Below, piece after piece: positions 37,492-45,347 of a stretch of 64,000 bases of DNA (position 1 is the first letter of the stretch; the number at the start of each line of letters is the position of its first letter). Source of the DNA: VAZQ01 sp963807865. Lineage in GTDB: Bacteria; Pseudomonadota; Alphaproteobacteria; Rhizobiales; Xanthobacteraceae. The DNA is taken from positions 186,001 through 250,000 of the forward strand of contig CAWEDK010000022.1 in assembly GCA_963807865.1 (NCBI GenBank), in the 5' to 3' direction. Both the position numbers and the translations under genes were made by a program. The notes below the pieces were generated by a model. That model did not search any database. It was not told the origin of the DNA and was given only the letters and a program-made list of their open reading frames with translations.

Positions 37492-38184
37492 TCAAGCGTC
37501 GTCGGCCCTCAGAAGTTCAGCGGCTAGCGTCCGGGTTAACGGCCGTTGCTGCCGCATGGCTTCATCGTCGAGCCGGGCCACCACTGCGCGGGCCGCCGCG
37601 AACGAGCGTTCGATCCGTGTTTCCAGATAGCCGATCAGGCTTTCGTCCACCGCAAGCTGCCGGTCCGCGAACAGCTTGACCAGGACCGCGCGCAGCAGCG
37701 CCTCGTCAGGGGGCGCCAGCGCCACCACCGGCAGCGCCTTGAGCCGCGAAGCGAGATCGCGGACCGCGAGCGACCAGCCGGCCGGCGCCGTCCGTGCGGT
37801 GAGCAGAACGTAAGCCGCGTCCTCCCGCGCCAGATTGAGCAGATGGAACAACGCGCGCTCGTCGAAGCCCCCAGGGGCGGCGTCCTCGACCACGACCGCC
37901 CCGGTGGCGAGCGCCACCGGCACCTTGCTCTCCTCGAGCGAACGCGCCGCCACCCGGCGCGCGCCCGCCGCCTGCGCCCAAACCGCTGCAAGGTGGCTCT
38001 TGCCGGAGCCTTCGGGGCCCGCCAGCACCACCGTGCGGCTCGGCCATTCGGGCCAGGCGTCGATCAGTGTGAGCGCCTTGGCGTTGGACGGCCCGCCGAG
38101 AAAATCCTCGCGCGCCAGGCTTTCAGTGTGAGAGAGCGCGAGCGTGAGCTGACGCGGAGCAGCGTGGGTCGGCGTGGCGGTCAG
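37492..38184 (-). CDS. hdaA: DnaA-related AAA+ protein, Hda/HdaA-like regulator of replication initiation
   Basis: 230 aa AAA+ protein. It begins with a clamp-binding-like stretch (PRQLTLALSH), then REDFLGGPSNAKALTLIDAW, Walker A in VVLAGPEGSGKSHLAAVWAQ, Walker B-like AVVVEDAAPGG, and the sensor/lid helices. Hda with the sliding clamp promotes hydrolysis of DnaA-ATP. No ATG or GTG lies at the expected start. The first codon of the conserved protein is CTG at 38184-38182, overlapping the stop of the upstream perM-like gene, so initiation may be by CTG with translational coupling. The open frame extends to 38445, but that part is a shadow of the upstream gene. Confidence 0.8.
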   Translation of the reverse strand: MTATPTHAAPRQLTLALSHTESLAREDFLGGPSNAKALTLIDAWPEWPSRTVVLAGPEGSGKSHLAAVWAQAAGARRVAARSLEESKVPVALATGAVVVEDAAPGGFDERALFHLLNLAREDAAYVLLTARTAPAGWSLAVRDLASRLKALPVVALAPPDEALLRAVLVKLFADRQLAVDESLIGYLETRIERSFAAARAVVARLDDEAMRQQRPLTRTLAAELLRADDA

Positions 38185-39227
38185 ATCGGCTGCCCCCCGG
38201 AATAGATCGGGCTGGCGAGATAGCGCTTGAGCCCGAACCGGAACAGCACCGCGATCGAGGCCGCGATCGGCACCGCCAGTAGCAGTCCGACAAAGCCGAA
38301 CAGGTAGCCGAAGGCGAACATCGCAAAAATGATCCAGACCGGGTGCAGTCCCACGCGCTCGCCGACCAGCTTGGGCGCGATGATGTTGCCCTCGACGAAC
38401 TGGCCGACCAGGAAGATCGTGACCACGCCCACCACCCACTTCCAATCCGGCCAGAACTGCGCGAGCGCCACGCTTGTCGCGACCAGGAGGCCGGTCAGCG
38501 AGCCGATGTACGGCACGAAGGTGATCAGGCCGGCGACGATCCCGATCAGCAAGGCGAAATGCAGACCGACCAGCCAGAGCGCGATCACGTAGTAGAGGCC
38601 GAGCAGCAGGCAGACGATCAATTGCCCGCGTACGAATCCGGAAATCGCAGCATCGATATCGCGCGCGATCTGGCGCACCGATTCACGGTGGCGGGGCGGC
38701 ACCCAGCTATCCAGGACGTTGAGCATCCCGTGCCAGTCGACGATCAGATAGAAGGTGACGACCGGCATGATGATCAGGATGGAGGCGAACGAAACCAGCG
38801 CCTTGCCGCCGGCCCACAACGAATAGGCAAAGCCGCTCAGCCAGGCCGACGCCTGCTTGACGAACTCGGACATGGTCATGGTGGACTCGCCGGCCTGCAA
38901 CCAGTTCAGCCATTCGGTCGCGATCTCCCGGACGCGGGAAATATGGTCCGGCAGGCTGATCACCAGTTGCGTGAGCTGCTGCACCAGAATCGGCACCACC
39001 AGGAGCAGCACCGCGATCATCGCCAGCATGACCACCGTGACGATGAGGAGTGCCGCGAGTGTCCGGCTCATACCGAGCCGCTCCAGGCGGTCGGCCAGCG
39101 GCGCCTGCAGATAGGCGAGCGCGATGCCGGCCACGAACGGCAGCAGGACTTCGCTCAAAAGCCAGAGCAAGCCGGCAACCACCAAGAAAGTCAGCAGCCA
39201 GAACGCGGCTTGGCGGCCGTAATTCAT
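38181..39227 (-). CDS. AI-2E/PerM family membrane transporter
   Basis: 348 aa inner-membrane protein of the AI-2 exporter/PerM superfamily. It has N-terminal helices (AAFWLLTFLVVAGLLWLLSE), a middle segment with ASILIIMPVVTFYLIVDWHG, and the C-terminal family signature LITFVPYIGSLTGLL and GNIIAPKLVGERVGLHPVW. The ATG at 39227 follows GGAGGG, so it is preferred to the GTG at 39245. Its stop overlaps the start of the Hda-like gene. The same neighbourhood (pgsA-perM-hda) recurs in related genomes, suggesting an operon. The transported substrate is unknown. Confidence 0.86.
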   Translation of the reverse strand: MNYGRQAAFWLLTFLVVAGLLWLLSEVLLPFVAGIALAYLQAPLADRLERLGMSRTLAALLIVTVVMLAMIAVLLLVVPILVQQLTQLVISLPDHISRVREIATEWLNWLQAGESTMTMSEFVKQASAWLSGFAYSLWAGGKALVSFASILIIMPVVTFYLIVDWHGMLNVLDSWVPPRHRESVRQIARDIDAAISGFVRGQLIVCLLLGLYYVIALWLVGLHFALLIGIVAGLITFVPYIGSLTGLLVATSVALAQFWPDWKWVVGVVTIFLVGQFVEGNIIAPKLVGERVGLHPVWIIFAMFAFGYLFGFVGLLLAVPIAASIAVLFRFGLKRYLASPIYSGGQPI

Positions 39228-39261
39228 CGGTCGTCCCTCCGACACCCGAGGCGGTGTCCCG

Positions 39262-39825
39262 TCAAGACCGGGGTTCGGGCTCGTTCATGTGCCGGACCCA
39301 TTCGGCGAGATAGAAGGCAACGGAAAGCAAGGTCAAGACCGCGACCAGCGCCATCAGCACCGTAATCGCTATACCGGCGCTGAATTTGAAGCCGAGCGAG
39401 GCCAGCACCAGCAGCGCCAGCGCGATCTGCGCGACGGTGTTGAGCTTCGAGACCGGATGCGGCCTGAGCGTCACCGGCTTGTCGACCACCCAGGACAGGA
39501 TCACGGCGCTGACGATCATAATGTCGCGCGACACCACCAGGATCACCAGCCAGAGCGGTATCGCACCGATGAGCGCCAGCGCGACGTAGATCGACACCAG
39601 CATGGCCTTGTCGGCCAGCGGATCGAGATAGGCGCCAAGTTCGGTCGCCATGCCGAAGCGCTTGGCGAGATAGCCGTCGACCGCGTCGCTGATGCCGGCC
39701 GCGAGGAACAGCCCGAACGCGATGCGGATCTGGTCGGACGCGATCGCCCAGACCAGAACCGGCACAAGCAGGATCCGCGCCAGCGTAATAAGATTCGGAA
39801 TACTCAAGTTCTGCGCCCGGCTCAC
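39262..39825 (-). CDS. CDP-alcohol phosphatidyltransferase, PgsA-like
   Basis: 187 aa membrane enzyme of phospholipid synthesis. The catalytic motif DG-x2-A-x-R-x8-G-x3-D-x3-D is seen in AVDGYLAKRFGMATELGAY and LDPLADKAM. N-terminal NLITLARILLVP and several membrane helices match phosphatidylglycerophosphate synthase-type proteins, although a cardiolipin-type role is possible. The start is the GTG at 39825 (VSRAQNLSIPN); the longer open frame to 40176 overlaps purM and is a shadow. First gene of the operon with perM and hda, divergent from purM. Confidence 0.84.
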   Translation of the reverse strand: MSRAQNLSIPNLITLARILLVPVLVWAIASDQIRIAFGLFLAAGISDAVDGYLAKRFGMATELGAYLDPLADKAMLVSIYVALALIGAIPLWLVILVVSRDIMIVSAVILSWVVDKPVTLRPHPVSKLNTVAQIALALLVLASLGFKFSAGIAITVLMALVAVLTLLSVAFYLAEWVRHMNEPEPRS

Positions 39826-39936
39826 GCGTGCCCGCCCGTTACGGCCAGCACGCCCCGCTTTCCAGTATAGCGGCGATCGGGCCATTGCACAGTCGTTGAA
39901 TCCCAAGTACCGAAGCCGCGAACGCAAGGATCGACC

Positions 39937-41004
39937 ATGGCGGAGAAGGGCCTCACATATGCCGAGGCTGGCGTCGACATCGATGCCGGCAACCGCATGG
40001 TGGAACTGATCAAGCCGCTGGTGCGCGCCACCGCGCGCCCCGGCGCGGACGCCGAGATCGGCGGATTTGGTGGCCTGTTCGACCTCAAACGGGCTGGCTA
40101 TTCCGACCCGGTGTTGGTGGCGGCGACCGACGGGGTCGGCACCAAGGTCAAGATCGCGATCGAAACCGGCCGGCACGAGACGATCGGCATCGATCTCGTC
40201 GCCATGTCGGTCAACGACCTCGTCGTGCAGGGCGCCGAGCCGCTATTCTTTCTCGACTACTTCGCCTGTGGAGAACTCGAGCCGGACGTCGGTGCCCGGG
40301 TCGTACAGGGCGTGGCGGCAGGCTGCCGCCAGGCAAAATGCGCGCTGATCGGCGGCGAGACCGCCGAGATGCCGGGTCTCTATCAACCGGGCGATTACGA
40401 CCTCGCGGGCTTTGCGGTCGGCGCTGCCGAACGCGGCACGCTGCTGCCGCGCGACGATATCGCGGCAGGCGACGTCGTGCTGGGGCTGGCGTCCTCGGGC
40501 GTGCATTCGAACGGCTATTCGCTGGTGCGGAAGATCGTTCAGCAAGCCGGTCTGAGCTGGGACGCCCCCGCCCCATTCGATTCCGGCCGCGACCTCGGCG
40601 CCGCGCTAATCGAGCCGACGCGCATCTATGTGACCGCATGCCTCGCGGCGATCCGCGAGACCAAGGCCGTCAAGGCGCTGGCGCACATCACCGGCGGCGG
40701 CTTCCCGGACAACATTCCGCGGGTACTGCCGAAGGGCCTCGGCGCCGAGATCGATCTTGGGCGCGTGCCGGTGTTGCCGGTGTTCCAATGGCTCGCCCGC
40801 GCCGGCAATGTCGCCCAGGGCGAAATGCTGCGGACGTTCAACTGCGGCATCGGCATGATCGCCGTGGTGGCGGCGAGCGAAGCCGACGCGGTGGCGGCGG
40901 CGTTCACGCGCGCCGGCGAAAGCGTGGCGCGGCTCGGCACGCTTGTGCCGAACAATAGCGACGAACGGGTGCACTTTTCCGGACGGCTCGACCTCGCACG
41001 GTGA
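39937..41004 (+). CDS. purM: Phosphoribosylformylglycinamidine cyclo-ligase
   Basis: AIR synthetase, fifth step of purine synthesis. 355 aa with the ATP-binding and catalytic segments GGFGGLFDL, VAATDGVGTKVKIAIETGRH, GIDLVAMSVNDLVVQGAEPL, ALIGGETAEMPGLYQPGDYD, GLASSGVHSNGYSLVRKIV and ITGGGFPDNIPRVLP. Normal length. It is followed by purN after 16 bp, so the two consecutive-use purine genes form an operon. The 111 bp divergent region towards the pgsA-like gene should hold the promoter. Confidence 0.95.
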   Translation: MAEKGLTYAEAGVDIDAGNRMVELIKPLVRATARPGADAEIGGFGGLFDLKRAGYSDPVLVAATDGVGTKVKIAIETGRHETIGIDLVAMSVNDLVVQGAEPLFFLDYFACGELEPDVGARVVQGVAAGCRQAKCALIGGETAEMPGLYQPGDYDLAGFAVGAAERGTLLPRDDIAAGDVVLGLASSGVHSNGYSLVRKIVQQAGLSWDAPAPFDSGRDLGAALIEPTRIYVTACLAAIRETKAVKALAHITGGGFPDNIPRVLPKGLGAEIDLGRVPVLPVFQWLARAGNVAQGEMLRTFNCGIGMIAVVAASEADAVAAAFTRAGESVARLGTLVPNNSDERVHFSGRLDLAR

Positions 41005-41020
41005 ACACGGCGGATCGGCG

Positions 41021-41692
41021 ATGGCAGAAAATGCCTTGGCGAAGAAACGCGTCGCCGTCCTGATCTCGGGTCGCGGCTCCAACATGTCGGCGCTGATCGA
41101 GGCGGCAAAGGCTGCGCACTTTCCGGCCGAGATCGCGGTTGTCGTCTCCAACCGCCCCGGTGCCGCGGGTCTTGCGACTGCGCAGGCCGCCGGCATCGCC
41201 ACCGCGATTGTCGATCACGCCGACTTCGGCAGGGATCGCGAACGCTTCGAGCAAGCGATCGACGCGGAGCTTGCGGCGCATCGGATCGATCTCGTTTGTC
41301 TCGCCGGCTTCATGCGGCTCCTGACGCCCTGGCTGGTCGGCCGCTGGGGCTGGCGCATGCTCAACATCCATCCGGCATTGCTGCCGGCCTTCAAGGGCCT
41401 CGACACGCACACTCGTGCCCTTGAGGCGGGGGTCAAGATCCATGGCGCCAGCGTGCACTTCGTGGTGCCGGAAATGGACAGCGGGCCGATCATAGCGCAG
41501 GGCGCGGTGCCGGTGCATGACGACGACAATGCGCACACGCTCGCGGCGCGCGTGCTCGCCGTCGAGCATCGCATCTATCCGCTGGCGCTTGCCCTGGTGG
41601 CGCAGGGCCGCGTACGCATTGTCGACGGCCGTTGCCTGATCGACGGTGCCGCGCCAAGCACCGGCACCCTCATCGTGCCGCAGGTGTGCTAG
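41021..41692 (+). CDS. purN: Phosphoribosylglycinamide formyltransferase
   Basis: GAR transformylase using 10-formyl-tetrahydrofolate. 223 aa. Visible: VAVLISGRGSNMSALIEAA, the catalytic Asn-His pair in MLNIHPALLPAFKGLDTH, and GASVHFVVPEMDSGPIIAQG with the catalytic Asp. It starts at the ATG at 41021, 16 bp after purM. Its last 35 codons (ALALVAQGRVRIVDGRC onward) have a diverged second copy at 43841-43939, beyond an AT-richer stretch. Confidence 0.95.
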   Translation: MAENALAKKRVAVLISGRGSNMSALIEAAKAAHFPAEIAVVVSNRPGAAGLATAQAAGIATAIVDHADFGRDRERFEQAIDAELAAHRIDLVCLAGFMRLLTPWLVGRWGWRMLNIHPALLPAFKGLDTHTRALEAGVKIHGASVHFVVPEMDSGPIIAQGAVPVHDDDNAHTLAARVLAVEHRIYPLALALVAQGRVRIVDGRCLIDGAAPSTGTLIVPQVC

Positions 41693-41884
41693 CGTGTATT
41701 CATGAATGCGGGCACTCGCCGAATGTCTGCTTTCTGGCCAGAGCGGAAGGCCCCGGCATGCGAACTACGAAGAACTTGGTCGAAAATGACCCGACTCGGA
41801 CTTCGCAACGCAAAAGCATAGTTTGTCTATCGGCTAGACCGTGATTACCAAAAATCGGTTTGGACAAGGCTGCCCGCTTACGAG

Positions 41885-42184
41885 CTACGTTTCACAAACG
41901 CCTGCGACGATCGCGTTATCCGATGTCGTAAAGAAACTGACCAGCGCTTCGCAGCCATCTGGAAGCCGAGGATCGGACTGTTTCGTGAAGCTTCGTGTCC
42001 AGGGGAGGCTCAACCGATCGCCTTTTGCGGACAAATTGGCGACTTGATAAGACGATTGAACGTCGGCCGCAGCAGCTGAAACGGCAATGCTGGCGCAAAG
42101 AGCCGAAATCGCAATTCCAATCGCGAGGGCGCTGGCGCCCGCACACAGCACTACCGACCACAACCGGGCAGGATGAGCACGCAT
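41885..42184 (-). CDS. Small exported protein of unknown function
   Basis: 99 aa with a signal peptide (VLCAGASALAIGIAISALCA, cleaved near VSAAAADV). The mature part includes LSAKGDRLSLPW and SDPRLPDGCEALVSFF and one late Cys (VAGVCET). The KGDRL and DPxLPxGCExLVS segments recur in small exported proteins of Bradyrhizobium, so the frame is probably real. It is in the AT-richer patch after purN. Function unknown. Confidence 0.6.
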   Translation of the reverse strand: MRAHPARLWSVVLCAGASALAIGIAISALCASIAVSAAAADVQSSYQVANLSAKGDRLSLPWTRSFTKQSDPRLPDGCEALVSFFTTSDNAIVAGVCET

Positions 42185-42614
42185 GATTTATCCCCCTAAG
42201 CGTGGGATACCGGTAGCTCGGCTCGCACAACTGCGAAATTGAGATATTCACCCTAAGGGCAATTCCGGAGCGACTTGGCGCATGGTGAAGTGGCCCCCCG
42301 CTACACTTGGCTCGGCCAGCGCTCGCTGTCGAACGTGAAGCAGACATGGAGCCAGGGGACTCAAGGCAAGTCGACGACGCTTATCCCTCCGCGGACCCGA
42401 ACTATCCTCCAGTTGTAATGGTCCGCCAGCAGAAATACACCTCGACACCTCCCATCATAGTGGGGCAGCCTGGGGGCGCATATCTCACAATGCTCAACGC
42501 GCCCGAAGTGCCCATCTCCCCGACCTAAAAGCGGGGTGCTCGGTATGGGATAAGTTCTAATACGGCCGATCGATCTGGCCGTCACTCTGCGCGGTGGCGG
42601 GATGGGAGCTTCGT
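42185..42614. other. AT-richer intergenic stretch, no firm gene
   Basis: About 430 bp with only a doubtful plus-strand frame from an ATG at 42346 to 42528 (Pro-rich, ending LNAPEVPISPT). I would not call it without homology. It may be a gene remnant. Confidence 0.4.
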
Positions 42615-42776
42615 ATGCGAAGGATCATCCAAGCAAATATCGACAGGCTTAAAGAATTGCTGAAATCGGAAACCGATCCGACAAAGCGGGCGATGGAAAC
42701 GCGCCTTCTTGCCGAGGAGGAGGCCAAGTTGAAACAGTTGCCTCCGCACAACAAGAATGAGACCAAGGCTTATTAA
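42615..42776 (+). CDS. Small conserved helical protein
   Basis: 53 aa, highly charged and helical, starting MRRIIQANIDRLKELLKSET and continuing DPTKRAMETRLLAEEEAKLK. I recognise closely similar short proteins scattered through Bradyrhizobium genomes. GGGAG lies 8 bp before the ATG at 42615. Probably cytoplasmic with a coiled-coil-like helix. Function unknown. Confidence 0.68.
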   Translation: MRRIIQANIDRLKELLKSETDPTKRAMETRLLAEEEAKLKQLPPHNKNETKAY

Positions 42777-42777
42777 T

Positions 42778-42987
42778 TTAGTGGTGGTCCGCCCATTTGC
42801 GCCAATGCGTCGGCTGTATGTCGATACGCTTTTTCGTTGATGCGTCCACCCAATCAGTTCTGCTCTTGCGGACTGGGAACACTAGTGCGTGCACGCCACT
42901 CTTGTCCATCACACCAACCTCAAGGTCGTCGTCGGACGGCGCAATTGAAACGGGTAACCAATTATCGTGCAGCGGATGAACGGTCAT
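42778..42987 (-). CDS. Small conserved hypothetical protein
   Basis: 69 aa. The core (PVSIAPSDDDLEVGVMDKSG, HALVFPVRKSRTDWVDASTK, IDIQPTHWRKW) is a recognisable short rhizobial family with beta-strand character and conserved Trp residues. It ends 1 bp from the end of the convergent 53 aa gene. Often present in several copies per genome in Bradyrhizobium, commonly in variable regions. Function unknown. Confidence 0.68.
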   Translation of the reverse strand: MTVHPLHDNWLPVSIAPSDDDLEVGVMDKSGVHALVFPVRKSRTDWVDASTKKRIDIQPTHWRKWADHH

Positions 42988-43152
42988 TATATTATGTTAT
43001 GCTAAGACAACGGTGCTGCGTTGATCCACATCAACAATGGTCTAGCGGGACGTAGCGAGGTGATCGCAACAGACCGTACAATGGCACTTATTGCCCGCTC
43101 CGCAGATCGGATGCGAATTGCCGATTTACGAAGTCGCCCATTCGGAGATGGC

Positions 43153-43600
43153 ATGGAGATCAATGACTTCCTTGCGCCATCGCAAATCCTGATAAACCGG
43201 CATGCTTCAGGAAAGGCTAACTTGCTCGATCACCTTGCGCGCCGGGCAGCCGCTGCGCTCGGCTTACCTCACGCGACGATATTGAGTGCTCTATTGAAGC
43301 GCGAAGAGCTTGGCTCCACGGGAATGGGTGACGGCGTCGCAGTCCCGCATGCGCGACTGCCGGGGGTAAGCAAGTCATTTGGAATTCTCGCCCGCCTCAA
43401 CAAAGCAATTGATTTCAATGCCATCGATGGCGAGCCGGTCGATGTAGTGTGCCTGCTGCTACTACCGACAAATTCAGACGAAGGGCAACATGCGCTTGCA
43501 TCTGCCGCCCGAGTTCTTGCGAGATGCGGAGGTGCGTCGGAACCTTCGTCGGGCGGCTGACCATGCGGAAGCATTTCGCGCTTTGGTCGCACAACGTTGA
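43153..43600 (+). CDS. PtsN-like nitrogen PTS EIIA protein, one-base insertion
   Basis: EIIA-Ntr domain protein that accepts phosphate from the PTS-Ntr chain and regulates other proteins. The phospho-histidine is in GDGVAVPHARLPGVSKSFG, after LLDHLARRAAAALGLPHATI. An extra T near 43512 (GTTCTTGCG for GTTCTGCG) moves the end (LRDAEVRRNLRRAADHAEAF) to another frame; removing it gives 148 aa, the normal length. The ATG at 43153 has GGAG upstream; a longer frame starts at 43021. It has no rpoN or hpf neighbour, so it looks like an extra copy inside the AT-richer patch between purN and its second 3' end. Confidence 0.75.
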
Positions 43601-43757
43601 GCACAACTCGAAATCTAATGTTGGCCCTTCGCGTCAGTTCGCGGCAACACGTCACTTCAGTCGCGTTTGGGGCAAAGCGGACATCAACTCAGGGCAGGTC
43701 AAAGACCGAATTCATAAGTACACGCCCTGGTGCCCACTCCGAATTGGATCGCATTCG

Positions 43758-43812
43758 GTCGTCATTGCCAGGAGCCCTCCAAAGGGGCGACGAAGCAATC
43801 CAGACTTCCTGA
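43758..43812. repeat. Degenerate copy of a dispersed rhizobial intergenic repeat
   Basis: The segment GTCATTGCCAGGAGC (from 43760) and GGCGACGAAGCAATCCAGAC (from about 43785) match the widespread alphaproteobacterial repeat whose consensus is roughly GTCATTGCGAGGAGC...GCGACGAAGCAATCCAG. It lies just before the second purN 3' end. Only this copy was seen in the window; identification is from memory. Confidence 0.55.
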
Positions 43813-43840
43813 TACGATGGAACATTACTTCGCTGCGCTC

Positions 43841-43939
43841 GCACTGGTGGCGCAGGGCCGCGTGCGCATCGTCGACGGCCGGTGTCATATTAGCGGTGCG
43901 CCCGCCACCCACGATGAATTGATCGTACCCAAGATTTGA
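43841..43939 (+). pseudogene. Second, diverged 3' end of purN
   Basis: Encodes ALALVAQGRVRIVDGRC followed by a diverged end (ISGAPATHDELIVPKI), matching the last codons of purN at 41591-41692. Over about 45 bases from CTGGTGGCGCAGGGCCGCGT on, the two copies differ at only a few positions, then diverge strongly. There is no upstream purN sequence here, so this is a truncated copy or the original gene end displaced by an insertion. Confidence 0.72.
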
Positions 43940-43989
43940 TCGAACGATCGCATTTGGCACAATCGCTGCTCATCGAGGAGCGCGAAATC

Positions 43990-44721
43990 ATGATCACGCT
44001 TTACACGTTTGGTCCGGCGTTCGGTCTTCCCGATCCAAGCCCGTTCGTCACCAAAGCCGAAATGCTGCTGAAGATGGCGAACCTGACCTATCGCACCGAC
44101 ACCGGCGGCTTCGGCAAGGCGCCGAAGGGCAAGCTGCCGTATATCGACGATGACGGTGTGCGGGTCGGGGATTCGACCTTCATCCGCTGGCACCTCGAAA
44201 CGAAATACGGCGTCGATTTCGATCGCGGCCTGAGTGTCGAGCAGCGCGCCATCGGCTGGGCGTTCGAGAAGATGGCGGAGGACCACCTGTATTGGACACT
44301 GGTCGAAGCGCGCTGGCTGAATGACGGCAATTTTCAGAAAGGCCCTTCGGTGTTTTTCCAGAGAGTGCCGGCGCCGGTGCGGCCGATCGTGATCGCCATG
44401 ATCCGGCGGCAGGTCCGCAAGTCGCTGCGCGCACACGGCATGGGCCGCCATTCGCTGGATGAAATCGCCCGGCTCGGCGTGCGCGGCGTGGATTCGATCG
44501 CCGACTATCTCGGAACGAAGCCGTATTTCATGGGCAGCGAACCGAGCGGGGCCGACGCCACGATCTTTGCATTCGTCGCCGGCTTGCTGTGTCCCCACTT
44601 CGAGACGCCGATCCGCACCGCTGCCGAGCGTCACGACAATCTCAAGCGTTACGTCGGCCGGATGACCGCACGGTACTATCCGGACCTCACAGAGATTGCC
44701 GGGTGCAAGGCAGCCGCATAG
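43990..44721 (+). CDS. Glutathione S-transferase-like protein (FAXC/metaxin type)
   Basis: 243 aa. The N-terminal thioredoxin-like domain (MITLYTFGPAFGLPDPSPFV, then GKAPKGKLPYIDDDG and GDSTFIRWHLE) and the all-helical C-terminal domain (SIADYLGTKPYFMGSEPSGA and DATIFAFVAGLL) match the GST branch related to failed-axon-connections and metaxin proteins. GAGGAGCG precedes the ATG at 43990. The catalytic role and substrate are unknown; many such proteins are detoxifying. It converges on the cold-shock gene across a hairpin. Confidence 0.83.
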   Translation: MITLYTFGPAFGLPDPSPFVTKAEMLLKMANLTYRTDTGGFGKAPKGKLPYIDDDGVRVGDSTFIRWHLETKYGVDFDRGLSVEQRAIGWAFEKMAEDHLYWTLVEARWLNDGNFQKGPSVFFQRVPAPVRPIVIAMIRRQVRKSLRAHGMGRHSLDEIARLGVRGVDSIADYLGTKPYFMGSEPSGADATIFAFVAGLLCPHFETPIRTAAERHDNLKRYVGRMTARYYPDLTEIAGCKAAA

Positions 44722-44777
44722 CGCTCCGCGCGCGGCACTGCTCGCGCCGAACACAGTTCGTGTTGGAAATGGAACAC

Positions 44778-44797
44778 CCCCCGGACATGGCCGGGGG
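44778..44797. terminator. Hairpin between the convergent GST and cold-shock genes
   Basis: A 7 bp stem, CCCCCGG / CCGGGGG, with a 6-nt loop (ACATGG). It lies between convergent stops at 44721 and 44840. There is no strong T-run on either side, so efficiency is uncertain. Confidence 0.5.
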
Positions 44798-44839
44798 TTA
44801 CGGGAAATCACTCGTGGCCTGAACTGGCCTTCCCGATCG

Positions 44840-45043
44840 TCAGGACACCTTCAGATTCTCCGCCGATGCCTTGCCGCGATTGCTCACAAGTTCGTACTCA
44901 ACGGTCTGCCCTTCGTTGAGCGTGGAAAGCCCCGCACGCTCCACCGCCGAGATATGCACGAACACATCCTTCTCGCCGGTCGAAGGCTGAATGAACCCGT
45001 AGCCCTTAGTCGGATTAAACCATTTGACGGTACCCTTAGGCAT
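44840..45043 (-). CDS. cspA: Cold-shock protein
   Basis: 67 aa single cold-shock domain that binds single-stranded nucleic acid and melts RNA structure. RNP1 is KGYGFIQP and RNP2 VFVHISAV, in the context MPKGTVKWFNPTKGYGFIQP. GGGAGA precedes the ATG at 45043. A longer frame upstream is a shadow. The 300 bp upstream without genes may hold a long cold-responsive leader, as is usual for csp genes, but I could not identify one. Confidence 0.92.
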   Translation of the reverse strand: MPKGTVKWFNPTKGYGFIQPSTGEKDVFVHISAVERAGLSTLNEGQTVEYELVSNRGKASAENLKVS

Positions 45044-45347
45044 CGTCTGTCTCCCAGTCTGATGAAGCCTCGTCGCGAATACGCGTCCGCATCGCTGCGA
45101 CCCGCGCCACAACCCGGGTTTTGGGATGGTCCGAAACGACGACGCCCTGTCGGCGCGCAACGGCCGGAGTGGCCAAAATCCGAATTATGGCTGGAAAATA
45201 TCAACAAATACGGCCTTAGCAAGGCTGGCGCGTGTGCGATCTTGTGCGCGAGTGACAAACAATCAGTCCATGACAATCGACTATGAACCATAAATGCGGA
45301 TCGACGGGCTCTCCCGATCCGCCACAGCTCAGCAATCGTAGCCGCAG
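45044..45347. other. Intergenic region upstream of cspA
   Basis: About 300 bp with no supported gene, between cspA and the terC gene on the same strand. It should contain the cspA promoter and 5' leader. Confidence 0.45.

Noticed and set aside
42307..42528. Pro-rich 73 aa plus-strand frame
   Set aside because: No convincing ribosome site or known family; left as doubtful in the AT-richer stretch.
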